In this document: positions 47,766-56,929 of the stretch, in pieces
How the letters are laid out: every line of letters begins with the position of its first letter
Numbering within the stretch: position 1 is the first letter of the stretch
Source: Adiantum capillus-veneris
Lineage: Eukaryota; Streptophyta; Polypodiopsida; Polypodiales; Pteridaceae
Assembly (NCBI GenBank): GCA_014529385.2
Contig: CM043966.1
Span: 93,631,087-93,695,086, forward strand
DNA: 64,000 bases
Reading direction: 5' to 3'
Notes under the pieces: model-generated
What the model was told of the DNA's origin: nothing
Databases searched by the model: none
The model's input: only the letters and a program-made list of their open reading frames with translations
Made by a program: the position numbers and the translations under genes

Positions 47766-48736
47766 TCATGAAGCATCTACATGTACGTGGAAAATAATAT
47801 CCCAATTCTGGAAACTCTCCTCACACTCAGCAGTCCAGTTGAATTTACTGGTCTTCTTTGTAAGCTCATATAGTGGTACTGCTTGAGAAGAAAACTTGCG
47901 TACAAATCTTCTATAGAAATTCACATAACCCAAGAAAGAAATCAACTCTGAAGCAGTTCTGGGTGCTTTAGCTTGCTGGACACATTGTATTTTGTCGTTG
48001 GCCATCTCTATTCCATTGCGGGAAACCAGATGTCCCAGTAGTTATCCCTTCCATACTAGAAAAACAGATTTGAATGGATTCAAACAAATCCTCTTCTCCT
48101 GATAGCATTTAAAAACCATCTCTAGGAATAGAAGGTGATGTTCCTCATCTAAATAGACAGTGAAGTCATCCATGAAAATGGCAAGGAACCGATGAAGAAA
48201 TTCATTAAACATCTCCATCATACACTGTTGAAAAGTAGCTGGTACATTGCACAGGCCAAAAGGCATCATCAGATACATGAAAGCTCCCCACTCAGTGATG
48301 AAAGTGGTCTTGGCTCTATCTTCAGGAGCGATAATTGGTTATAGCTGCTATAACCATCCATGAAGCTATACATCTCATATCCTGCGATCTCATCAAGCAA
48401 CATATCAGTAAAAGGTAAGGGAAATGGATCCTTAATAGTCTGGGCATTTAGTTTCCTATAGTCGACACAAACTCTCAATTTCCCATTCTTTTTGGGAACG
48501 ACGACTATGGGAAATAGCCAATCACTGCTTGCCACTTCCGTAATGAACCCAGCCTTGAGAAGATTATCAATCTCCTCCTTGACCTTCTTTGCATAGTTGG
48601 GGTTCATCCGATATCTTTGCAATCTTACTGGCCTAGCATCTGGTTTCAGTGGTATTCGGTGCTGACAAATTTCAGGATCTACTCCCTTCAAATATGTATG
48701 TTCCCAGGCAAACACATCTTTATAGTTCTGGAACAT
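47766..48736 (-). pseudogene. Element 2 reverse transcriptase (broken)
   Basis: Three pieces: fingers/palm 48736-48269 (VVVPKKNGKLRVCVDYRKLN, intact Tyr where element 1 has a stop), the catalytic palm 48278-48042 with FMDDF, and thumb/connection 48005-47766. A frame change near 48300 separates the first two. A TAA at 48044 (Gln in element 1) and a TGA at 47768 (Arg in element 1) interrupt the rest. It would copy RNA into DNA in the particle. Confidence 0.82.
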
Positions 48737-48739
48737 TTT

Positions 48740-49189
48740 TCATGCCTTTTCCTTCTTTGCCGGGTTGAGGTGCTTGTTAACCTTGATCATTCTGAGATTT
48801 TCCTCTGATCCCAGGTTCCACTCTTCTACTTCCTGATCGTTTGGAAGCAACCAGTTTGGTCCGCCTCCTTTTCGTTTGGTCAATTCTTCAGCGTAGTCCC
48901 AGGATGGTCCATTCATTTCTGAATCATTATTCTGATCCAGTGGGTACTCTTCAGAACATACTGGTTCCTCTACTATGCCAGTATCAGCTAGTTCCTCCAT
49001 TCTTCCAGTTAGTTGAACTATTCTTTGCCCTGCATTGACTCCGGTAAACTGATCAAGGAATTGTCTCTTCTGCTTGTCAGCCTGCTCTTTGTTCAGCAAG
49101 ACTGCATTCAAGTCGATTTCTGCTAAAGGGAATATGTTCATAGCCGCTAAAATTCGCTCGATTTTCTTGGCTCTGTACTTCTGACACAA
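48740..49189 (-). pseudogene. Element 2 protease-RT linker
   Basis: 149 open codons between protease and RT, matching 35330-35780 of element 1. Landmarks are FPLAEIDLNAVLLNKEQ, GPSWDYAEE, PNWLLPNDQEVEEW and KVNKHLNP. It ends in TGA where element 1 has an Arg codon, then RT starts. It is likely an unstructured spacer in the Pol polyprotein. Confidence 0.6.
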
Positions 49190-49288
49190 CTCTTTGGCCT
49201 CAGTTCCTTTTTCTAGCTCCTGGTATTGTTGGTCAGGATTTGGATTCTGCTACTGGCCCCTTCTATGGTCAAAGTTTGGTTTGCATAG

Positions 49289-50728
49289 TCATGAACAACA
49301 TGTGTTGTTCTTAACCATGGGTGTCCTAGTAGCATTCCATATGCTCCCTGCACATCCAGGACTAGGAAACTGGTTGAATTTCTCCCTCCCAACTCTTATC
49401 TGCATGTTTTCAATCATACCCTTCGCCTGTACGACTCTATGATCTGCCATTCTTACTTTGAATGGTGTTGGTTTCATATTAGTGATACCGATTCTTTGCT
49501 GAAGATGGGCTCCCATTATGTTGACTCCTGTCCCTCCATCCAGGATAACGCTTGAGAGAGGTTCCCACTGCTTCCTGACCTTGTAGTCTACCTGAATAAG
49601 TGGAACTTCATCATCCCGGACAGCCGTCAGGTCCACTGTTTTGGCCTCTGCCTCAGTCTTCCTGCGCTGTCTGATAAAGTTGGCCACCTCAAGCAAGGTC
49701 TTTCTTATATCCTCCATCTCTCCAGTCCGCTTCTGGATTCTATCACAAATTTTCACATGAATTTCTTCTCTCTCTTGGTCAAACTGATTGTCAGAGCTTG
49801 AAGAACTGGTATCTTCACACTGCCATTCTTCTTTTGCAATGCTTCTACACTTTCCATCCACTCCCATTTCATCAGCTAGTCCATGTACCACAGCCAGCAT
49901 GGTCTCTGTCATGGCCGGTACTGACTGATCTTTATCAGTCGATTGCGCTGGCATCCTCTGAATGACTCTAGCTTCGGAACTTTCTGGCTGCTCTGGCAGC
50001 TTCTTAGCTAAATCCTCCGTGATTTTAGCTGCTACTTCCCGCTGCTCTTGCCACTCATCTACCACCTTTTCTTTACCTTTGGCCTTCCAAAATTCCCTTT
50101 GTTGAGCCCACTTGCTGTTGTTAGGATTGACTGGTACTTCTGAAATGTCTGGGATTTCTTCAATGACTACTCCCTTGCTCCTGGTAACCACCCTGACTGG
50201 GACTGGCTCTGGTGCCTTAGCCTCAGTAGTAGTCGTTACAGGTGCATCTGCACATTGGGCTGCAAAATGACCATACTTCCCACAAGTATAGCAATTCAGT
50301 CTCCTGTTATGGAAGTTGCCTCTTCCTCTGCCTCTTCCCAATCCTGGTTGGTATCTGCCACATCCCTGACGAGTACCACTGGTACCAAGTCTCTCCTCTT
50401 GAGCTACTTTGACTAGTTCTACCTTCACTAGTTCAGTGTAGGTAACCATTGACAGATCCTTTCCTTTCTTAAAATGGTGAATTCTGATGCCACAATTATT
50501 CCATAGGTGACCAAAGGCCTTGCAGTAGGTACATTGTGGACATTCAGTGGAGATATGGTCCTTGGATTTGCATCTTGAACACCAAGTCTCCATCTTTCGG
50601 ACTGGCTGTCTTGTGTGGCTAATTTCTTCAATCTGCCTAGCCATCTCTTCAATTTTCTTGGTCCATGATCCCTTCTTTGATTTCTCCTTTGCTCGTTCAT
50701 TGGAGCTGCTCTCGGAGCTACTGGACAT
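49289..50728 (-). CDS. Element 2 Gag C-terminus plus aspartic protease (479 codons)
   Basis: A single frame carries three CX2CX4HX4C zinc knuckles (two at residues 50-79, CSRC... and CTYC..., and a third near 165, CYTCGKYGHFAAQC), separated by an RGRGRG patch. Then follow a Glu/Lys-rich linker and the protease loop VILDGGTGVNIMG near residue 400. Gag and protease are therefore in one frame with no programmed frameshift between them. The last ~25 residues are off-frame after a small indel near 49370, so the GRPWLR segment is lost from this frame. Confidence 0.8.
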   Translation of the reverse strand: MSSSSESSSNERAKEKSKKGSWTKKIEEMARQIEEISHTRQPVRKMETWCSRCKSKDHISTECPQCTYCKAFGHLWNNCGIRIHHFKKGKDLSMVTYTELVKVELVKVAQEERLGTSGTRQGCGRYQPGLGRGRGRGNFHNRRLNCYTCGKYGHFAAQCADAPVTTTTEAKAPEPVPVRVVTRSKGVVIEEIPDISEVPVNPNNSKWAQQREFWKAKGKEKVVDEWQEQREVAAKITEDLAKKLPEQPESSEARVIQRMPAQSTDKDQSVPAMTETMLAVVHGLADEMGVDGKCRSIAKEEWQCEDTSSSSSDNQFDQEREEIHVKICDRIQKRTGEMEDIRKTLLEVANFIRQRRKTEAEAKTVDLTAVRDDEVPLIQVDYKVRKQWEPLSSVILDGGTGVNIMGAHLQQRIGITNMKPTPFKVRMADHRVVQAKGMIENMQIRVGREKFNQFPSPGCAGSIWNATRTPMVKNNTCCS

Positions 50729-50808
50729 TTCACTGGAATCAGAAGTTTCAGTAGCAGAGCTACTACTATACTGGTCCTTCGCTTCTTGTGGCTCTTTTCC
50801 TTCTTAGC

Positions 50809-51729
50809 CTACTGTTCCAGCTTTAATGCCATTTGGACCACATCATTGAGTTTTTTTGTAGGGGCTGGTACTTCTTGTTCCCTAAGCTTCTTGCTTCTGA
50901 ACCCATTCAGGAACCATGCCCTCAATCTCTTCTCCGATGGCGGTTCTTGCAACTGCCTGGTTAGCTCTTTTATCTTTTCCACATAGCTGCGGACTGACAA
51001 ATTCCTTTGTTTGATCTTATCTAATTCACAGAGAATATCTTCGTCCCCTCTATTGTCGGAATATTCCAACCTGAAGGCCTTAAGCAATTTGTTATATGAT
51101 CTCAGCTAGCATGCAGGGTAATGGTAATACCATTTCCTCGCTGCCTCCTTCAAGGTTTGTGGAAAATATTCCCCCCAATCATCTTCATCAATGTTTTTTA
51201 GTTCAGCATATTGCTCGAAAGCTTGTATGTGAACATCTGGATCATCCTTTTTCTCCCCTTTGAATATTGTAAAGGAAATCTTCAGAGAAGCTGTGTAATC
51301 ATTTTGATTACTACTGATCTCGCCACTTCTCTTCTTGGCTTCAAAATGACGCTTGGGAGCCTTCTTGCAATTGTCAGTGTCAGCATCCCAATCAATCTCT
51401 GTCTCTGTCTCTGTCTCAGTATCAGTGTCTTCTCTGTTTTGTCTGCTAGAAGTACGGTGACTTCCCTTACTGCCCTTGGTATGCTCATCTCTCTAGCGAA
51501 ACTCAGAACTCTTGGAACTCTTTGCCTTCCGTGCTTCCCGTTCTGCCCGTCGGCGTCGAGAATGACTGGAGTGCTGTGAGTCCTACACCTCATCAGCCTG
51601 ACTATTCTCCTCCTGAGCCTTAGTGTCAGTCATCTTCTCTTGCTTGGGGTCAGACTCTCTTCCTGACTCCTCAGGAATGGGGTCCACACGAATGGTAGAT
51701 TTCTGGCCACGATTGGATTTTGGTGCCAT
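50809..51729 (-). pseudogene. gag: Element 2 Gag N-terminal and core region (broken)
   Basis: The start ATG at 51729 is followed by APKS and a basic/acidic low-complexity N-terminus like that of element 1, with stops and frame changes (near 51585 and 51495). The core (51087-50809, 92 codons open) has RNLSVRSYVEKIKEL and LRAWFLNGFRSKKL. It ends at a TAG just before the zinc-knuckle frame. Gag core proteins assemble the virus-like particle. Confidence 0.7.
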
Positions 51730-51803
51730 TGCTGAAAACTTCAAACTGGGAGAAGAGTCTTTCAGTCAACGAGCTTCAGCTCGAGCCACCGTGATCTCCA
51801 AAA

Positions 51804-52261
51804 TGGAAGTGGAGTTGATCTCTTGAGACAGCTAATTCCAATGTTGGAAGATTTCAGCTACTAGTGTGGGAAGATTTCAGACAGCAGACTGGACAGGAAT
51901 CAGAGACTAGACTGAAATGTGGATACTGAAATAAGAATCGGACTTATGTACTGGAAATAAGGTTCAGATTCAGATTCAGATTCAGAAGACTGGACGAGAA
52001 GTAAGTATAACTGAAATATATGCCATGATTGGGATTACAGATCAAGATTATAGCGAATATGATTACAGAGAGAAAGTACAGCCTACAATACTACCAATGA
52101 TTCTCAAGTACAATTATAGCCAAAGCGCTAACCCAAGTGATAATAATTGCCAACCCGATTACAATGTAATGGGCCCTATTTATACACTTCGGGTTTACTG
52201 TAGTAATTACTAAGTAATTCGCTGCCCATCTTCCCACATAGTTACTATCTAGCTGTCTACA
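51804..52261 (-). repeat. 5' LTR of element 2 (458 bp)
   Basis: On the - strand it begins TGTAGACAGCTAGATAG and ends CACTTCCA. It has a TATAAATA box (52184-52177), TTAGTAATTAC palindromes and a short CAGATT/CTGAAT repeat. It is clearly related to, but diverged from, the LTRs of element 1. Confidence 0.85.
52177..52184 (-). promoter_or_regulatory. TATA box in element 2 LTR
   Basis: TATAAATA on the - strand, about 78 bp into the LTR, at the same relative place as in element 1. Confidence 0.6.
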
Positions 52262-52309
52262 CTTTCCACGCCCAATGTGGAGAGAGCTTTTTGAAGGGAG
52301 CTTTCTTTG

Positions 52310-52615
52310 TTATTTCCTAATCCAATTAAATTCAGGCCAAAGTAGCGAAGGAAGATGAAGAAAATATGCTTGTAGGCTATATGTGGTTTTCTTTGTGCCA
52401 CTCACTCTGCACAGTCTCCACATGTACACATTGGGGTCTACTTGCAATATGAACTTCATACCTCTCCCCCAGACTTGTGAAGAAGATGTATCTACCATGA
52501 ATTTTTCATGCATGCATGTCTTCACAACAATGTGCTGCACAATCCGGGCTTCCATAGTTACTACCAATTCAATTCTTGGAGGCTTGAATTGATACTCGTA
52601 GCCGATAACACACAT
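52310..52615 (-). pseudogene. Exon-like segment of a transposon-type gene
   Basis: 101 open codons with a protein-like composition: VWGRGMKFILQVDP and FLHLPSLLWPEFNW. I do not recognise a domain with certainty. It lies downstream, on the same strand, of the MULE-like fragment that ends at a good splice donor near 53144, so it may be a later exon of that gene. 52616-53130 between them shows no convincing coding frame and would be intron or decayed sequence. Confidence 0.35.
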
Positions 52616-53133
52616 TGCTTGTTTTCGTAACTTTCAATGTGAAGCCTCCTGTCTCTAATGCCAACAGCTCCGAAGCAGTCATGTTTGTCCCTTTTTTCAT
52701 TGGCCATATACTCGGGACTCTTACAGGGCTTTGTGTGGTTGTGTTACAGATCTACCATGTGTGATCCACACTATCATTGCAAAATCACATGAATTGTGCC
52801 TTTGAAACAGTACCATGAGCACTATCATCCCCTCTTTCTCATGTCCAAATACCCCAAAAGGATGGTGCAACAACACCTCTACCCGTGTTCTTCATTTTTA
52901 ATTTGCATTTTCCTACTCTAGATCCTAACCACCCTTAACATTGAACCTTGCTTCCCTTTGGTGTATGGCAGACTGCCCACATTGTGTTATAAATGTCTAT
53001 TTCCTCGACTAGTAGCTCACCCTCGTGTTCTTCGATAGTACTCAACCGGCCACTCTGGCAGTTTCTTGGAGACCTCCACGACTTCGCGGGATGTTGTATG
53101 TGATACTCAGGTTGATGTGAAGCATTCTCCTCC

Positions 53134-53630
53134 TCACAACTTACTATCCCAGCCTATTTTTTCTTCTTGGCACCAAATTAGCCAACAATCGATTTGTGAC
53201 AAGTTACAGTTAGACGCTTTTTCAGACACCCACCAAGCTCGTATATTTATGTACATGTTGGTTGCCTCTTCCTTGCTCCTTGCACAATGCCATAATTCAC
53301 ACATACGCTTGTGCTCAACTTGAAAAAATTTATGCACGTATTGCATGGTGTGAATGTGCAAGCTTTTCTCCCAATAAAACAAGAACGAGTGTTCTCTTCC
53401 TTCCATAGCATTCTCAGGTTCTCCGTTGAATACAGTTCGAATAGCTTTCCAATTTTCTCCAGCCTCGTCTGCCATGAATCCTCTAAAATCAGGTAGACGA
53501 TGATCGCTATTCAACAACACCAAATTCATCATCTTCCACCGTAGTTTGAATGTCACCATCTAGAGTGGAAATGATGGCAAACATCTCATTGTTACTACTA
53601 CCCCCATAAGTGCTAGGATTCACCATGGCA
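53134..53630 (-). pseudogene. MULE-like transposase fragment
   Basis: A start-like ATG near 53627 opens a short frame (Met-Val-Asn-Pro...GGSSNNEMF). After a frame change near 53540 comes the main 141-codon frame with FRGFMADEAGENWKAIRTVF, FLFYWEKSLHIHT and ARSKEEATNMYINIRAWW. The MAD-x-A-x-x-NW segment followed by F-W-x-x-S-L resembles the region around the last catalytic acid of MULE-type transposases of seed-free plants; this is from memory. A perfect GTAAGT donor at about 53144 could end the exon. The N-terminal part of a transposase is missing. Confidence 0.5.
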
Positions 53631-53712
53631 ACTCTTGATGGGCAATCAAGCAACAAAGGTTCACCTATTCAAGAGCAGACTCACCTTGTTTGACAAAGAG
53701 GAAGCCATCACT
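53588..53712 (-). repeat. Relic of the 5' end of a transposon-like gene (copy 2)
   Basis: Matches 31438-31561 in the same orientation. Here it is still attached to the transposase-like frame that continues at 53559-53134, so this copy shows what the truncated copy at 31.4 kb belongs to. Confidence 0.6.
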
Positions 53713-54177
53713 CGTTAAATCCTTTAGAGCTTACTGGCTCTCTAGATATATGCAAGCTAACACCCCAAGCCTATATTTATAGACAATGGACACCTATTTT
53801 TGGACCTAAGCTTGAAATGTACCATGTTTGTTGAGTGAAATTTATCAATTTGAAGCCAACATATTATTAGCTCAAAATGAGTGTAATTTTGGTTAGATGA
53901 AACATCACTTGTTGTTTACTATTTAGTATATTAGCTGTCCCAAAACTCCAGGAAGAAGAGTTACATAGTGAGAACTCCATAAACACACTCAAAATTGCCC
54001 TTTGATCATGAAAGAACTTCCAAAATATTCATCAAAATGTGAATTTTACTAGTAAGTTTGCATAGAGAATTTTTTGTAAGTGGGCCATAACTTCGATACA
54101 TGGGCTTTCCATTTCATATAAGCATAAAAACACCTTTAGAACTACCTATGCTAATTTACTTTGGAGATGAGATGAAT
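53713..54177. other. AT-rich spacer, nothing recognised
   Basis: AT-rich DNA with no supported frame or repeat. Confidence 0.6.
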
Positions 54178-54320
54178 TGCTTCCTTATTTATAGACCTAA
54201 TTGTTTTTTTACGAGATAATTTGTGACAAATTACATGTTAAGCATTCAAAAACGGATCTAAATTGGCAAAAAGGGATAAAGATTAAACAATCTCGACCAA
54301 TCCAACCAGAATGAAGACAC
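54178..54320 (+). repeat. Dispersed direct repeat, copy 1
   Basis: Starts GCTTCCTTATTTATAGAC and includes AAATTACATGTTAAGCA and GGGATAAAGATTA. It aligns in the same orientation with 57109-57265 over about 145 bp. Each copy is followed by a block carrying AGCGCTAGCGCT palindromes. Confidence 0.65.
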
Positions 54321-54467
54321 ATTGTAAAATAAATCAGAGCTAGTCCTGGCACATTTGTCTTTGTAAAATAAATGGGAGATAGTCCTGGGCACATTTGTCT
54401 TTTTCTTGCTTGACATTTGATTTGTTACTTGTAGTACCTCGGACACGTGGAATAATCTGAGCGCTAG

Positions 54468-54493
54468 CGCTCGCTTGCAACAGAAGCAAGTGC

Positions 54494-54524
<31 letters not shown>

Positions 54525-54560
54525 GGAAGGATCCAGAAAGCCAAGCGCTAGCGCTCGTTG
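54468..54560. repeat. Two AGCGCTAGCGCT palindromes around a GA microsatellite
   Basis: GAGCGCTAGCGCTC near 54468 is a perfect 14-bp palindrome. A second AGCGCTAGCGCTCGTTGG lies near 54544. Between them is a (GA)n run at about 54493-54517. The same palindrome family recurs at 57.4-57.7 kb. Confidence 0.75.
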
Positions 54561-54639
54561 GCAGCTGAGAGAGTCTCGATACTGGTTTAGGGGTGGCAAT
54601 TCGCAATTTATATCCTGCTTTGCAACCAGCTATAGAGAA

Positions 54640-55419
54640 GAGTGCAGCATAGCCATGTGATCCATCCCACTCAATGGTCTCACACCCACATGCGAGTACG
54701 GCAAGCAAGTGTGCATGTGCATAGGGCACGCCAGTATGCATGCGCATAGGGAAGGCGAAGGTTCTCAAACTTACTGCGCATGTTTGACGGCTTGGCACAC
54801 CAGAAAGCTCGGCAACAAACCCAACACCACAAGAATCCTTGTCAAGCGATGGGTCGTACAATTAGAAAGGGCCATGGAGCGAACTGCTTGAAGCCAGGGC
54901 GTCTTTCTTGCAATGTAGAAATGAGGCAAAAGCTTGCTCTTGCTGGAGGAGGAAGAGGAGCTGCGAGGGGCAATGCAGTGCCACAATCCATTAAACTGAC
55001 CATGGGCAGGGCCACCGCTGAGAGCTGATCTGAAGGAAAGGCCCGATGTCTCTTTGAAGGAGAAGGGCCGCGCATCAAAGACGAAGCGTGCAAAGGCAGG
55101 ACGACAGGGGGAGGAGAGAAAAAAAACTACGGCTATGGCGACTCTGCGAGAGGGTATGAGAGCATGTCGCGAACCCTCGTCCTGCGTGCTTGCTGCCTTG
55201 CCCCTCCTACGTGGCCTCGCTCTTTGCGTTTCTGGATGTGAGAGAGAGAGAATATGTCCCTACGATTTTAAAAAAATCGTTATCGTAGCGAATCTAAGAT
55301 GATGCCAAGCTATCAAAAGCAGTCAGCTTCATGCCGCCAACGAAGGCTAGTGGTCTTCTACAGGAGGAATGCTCGCCTAGCTTGGTGTTGAGGACAGCGC
55401 CGGCAGAAGCAGTTTCCAT
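54640..55419 (-). pseudogene. 5' fragment of a glutamate synthase (GOGAT) gene
   Basis: On the - strand the frame at 54861 (TTG) reads LYDPSLDKDSCGVGFVAEL then SGVPSRQT. This is the hallmark segment at the start of the glutamine amidotransferase domain of plant GOGAT, where the Cys of CGVGF is the catalytic nucleophile exposed after propeptide removal. Upstream sequence looks like a plastid transit region in more than one frame: ATG at 55419 opens METASAGAVLNTKL, and SSSSSSSKSKLLPHF lies near 54950. A stop directly before LYDP and frame changes break it. About 85 bp downstream ACGCET may be the next conserved motif. The remaining ~1400 residues of the enzyme are absent, so this is a dead gene fragment. 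Confidence 0.6.
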
Positions 55420-55504
55420 TAGCAGCAGGGCGCGCAGGTGGACGAGGGCCTGGGAAGAGGTTGAAAGATTTTTTGTATAGAATGAAAGGTCGATGTGAGC
55501 ACGG

Positions 55505-55665
55505 AAAATAGTTGGCTGAGTTGGTTAGCTTCAAAATTAGCTGGCTCGGCCTGTCAGAGTTCAAATCCGGAAACCATATGCTAATTTTGTTGCTCTGTGT
55601 ACGCCAAGCCAGGAAATGAGTTACAATCTCGGATCTCAGAAGATTCCTGTACAATATAATAGCAA
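55505..55665 (+). mobile_element. tRNA-derived SINE, copy 1
   Basis: A pol III A box TGGCTGAGTTGG at 55513-55524 and a B box AGTTCAAATCC at 55558-55568 are spaced as in a tRNA. A short body follows, ending CAGAAGATTCCTGTACAATA near 55655. A related copy lies at 56345-56500 with the same two boxes and the AAGAAGATTC body. Such elements are copied by LINE machinery; none is complete here. Confidence 0.6.
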
Positions 55666-55861
55666 ACCCACCAGTAGTATGTGCTAACGATTTTCAGAAA
55701 ATTGTTTTAGAGGGGAATCATAAGTGATGCGGAGGCATGCCCTTTCATTTTGAAGGGAAGGCAAGCCTCGTCACTAATTGACACCCTCATTTTTTTAGAG
55801 GGGATCTACGACTGAAAATCGGCGTCGCTTTTCGACGAAGATCACAACCATTCATCCCGAA

Positions 55862-55964
55862 TGTGAACTTGATGTAAACTAGATGTAAACTCGAACAAAT
55901 TGTGAACTCGTTGTGAACTTGCATGTAAACTAAATGTAAACTCAAAGTAAACTTAGTGTGAACT
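55862..55964 (+). repeat. Phased TGTRAACT array (nine copies)
   Basis: TGTGAACT or TGTAAACT (one AGTAAACT) starts at 55862, 55873, 55884, 55901, 55912, 55924, 55935, 55946 and 55957. The spacing is 11-12 bp except for one 17-bp gap, close to one turn of DNA. It could be a short tandem repeat or a protein-binding array; the sequence does not decide. Confidence 0.8.
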
Positions 55965-56025
55965 GAGAACGTGACTGGCAGCTAGGACTACAGAATATAA
56001 TGCTATCATCCTCCATACCTTTCAA

Positions 56026-56110
56026 AGCGCACGCAATAGTGTAGTGGTAAAGCAACAGCATTGGGAGGGGGAGGTGCGAGGTCAAATTCCACCACACACC
56101 CTTCTTTTTT
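56026..56110 (+). mobile_element. tRNA-like unit (possible SINE head)
   Basis: A box TAGTGTAGTGG (56037-56047) matches the TRGYNNARNGG consensus. A weaker B box GGTCAAATTCC (56080-56090) follows at tRNA-like distance. The sequence has no convincing acceptor stem or anticodon arm, so a functional tRNA is unlikely. A SINE head or tRNA relic inside the inverted-repeat unit is the better reading. Confidence 0.4.
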
Positions 56111-56344
56111 CCTCCATATGAATCGAACGGCCCACAATGAACAATTATCTGGGACCGTAGATCCCCTCTTAAAAATGAGGGTGTCAAATAGAGACGTGGG
56201 AAGGCAAGGATAGTGGGCCGTGGACATCAGGTGTTGGGCATCGCCACCACGCATCGCAGCTAGAGTGAAGGAGGGGATGCGCGAGCAGGCTAAGGCGACA
56301 ACCTGAGAGCAAATTGGCCGAGGGTGCTTTATTTTTTTTTATTA

Positions 56345-56500
56345 AAATCGGGTGCTTGGTTTGATGGTTACCTTGTGCATTTCTGTACTCCTGCTCTGGC
56401 TGGCAGAGTTCGAAACATGATTCCTAATTTGACTTTTAATAGTTGGTTTGAGATGATTGATGTGGGAATCCAAGAAGATTCTCCATAATAAAATCCGAAA
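56345..56500 (+). mobile_element. tRNA-derived SINE, copy 2
   Basis: A-box-like TGGTTTGATGG at 56357-56367 and B-box-like AGTTCGAAACA at 56407-56417, preceded by GGCAG as in copy 1 (GTCAG). The body near 56470 shares AAGAAGATTC and ATAATA with copy 1. A GA microsatellite follows at 56524-56544. Confidence 0.55.
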
Positions 56501-56546
56501 GTCACCAGGTATGTACCTATAACGAGAGAGAGAGAGAGAGAGAGTA

Positions 56547-56800
56547 TTACCCAAAAAAAAAGTTAGAGTATCCAAACTCATCGTAAGCCTTCTGCCACAC
56601 ATGTTCATTGCATCCTAGCCATCCCCTTTTACACACACCCTTTTGTGTTAAATATTGTGTTTCCAATTTTGCTACCAATTCAGAATTTTGAGCATGAAAT
56701 GATGCAAAACGAAGTTGAAGCTGATACCTTTTGAGAGAACTTGTCATCATTGATTGTGATGTGTCCTCCAACAAATTATACCTGAATTACAAAACGAAGA
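56547..56800 (-). other. Possible isolated exon, unidentified
   Basis: 75 open codons on the - strand with protein-like composition (SSLKRYQLQLRFASFH, CKRGWLGCNEHVWQKAY). Just upstream the - strand reads TTTTGTAATTCAG, a fair splice acceptor. I recognise no family and see no partner exon. Confidence 0.25.
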
Positions 56801-56929
56801 GTAAAAGTTTTGTGCCCAAGTAACCGCGGGGAAAATTGAGCAAGTAAAGTTACAGAGAGGGGTGAGGTTTGTACCCTTAGACCCTTTCCCACTGGGCCGG
56901 GTGACCCAAAGTACCCCCAATATTTTGTC

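Larger units (their letters stand above)
43647..52261 (-). mobile_element. Element 2: Ty3/Gypsy LTR retrotransposon, 3' LTR truncated
   Basis: About 8.6 kb on the - strand: 5' LTR (52261-51804), gag with three zinc knuckles, protease, RT, RNase H, integrase, the conserved extra 3' ORF (with its first ~2 kb deleted), polypurine tract, and only the first ~73 bp of the 3' LTR. Gene order and protein similarity make it the same family as element 1. It keeps longer open frames than element 1, including a 492-codon RNase H-integrase frame. It lies tail to tail with element 1, with 341 bp between them. No target duplication can be read because one end is lost. Confidence 0.92.
55780..56185. repeat. 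Inverted-repeat (MITE-like) unit
   Basis: GACACCCTCATTTTTTTAGA at 55780, continuing to GATCTACG at 55810, is repeated inverted at 56156-56185 with one or two differences. Outer flanks (TTAGTGACG on one side, ATAGAGACG on the other) also match, so the arms may extend another 15-20 bp. Between the arms are the TGTRAACT array and a tRNA-like unit. Confidence 0.65.

Noticed and set aside
56026-56110. Functional tRNA gene.
   Set aside because: A and B boxes are present but I could not fold a proper acceptor stem or anticodon arm; a SINE head or tRNA relic fits better.
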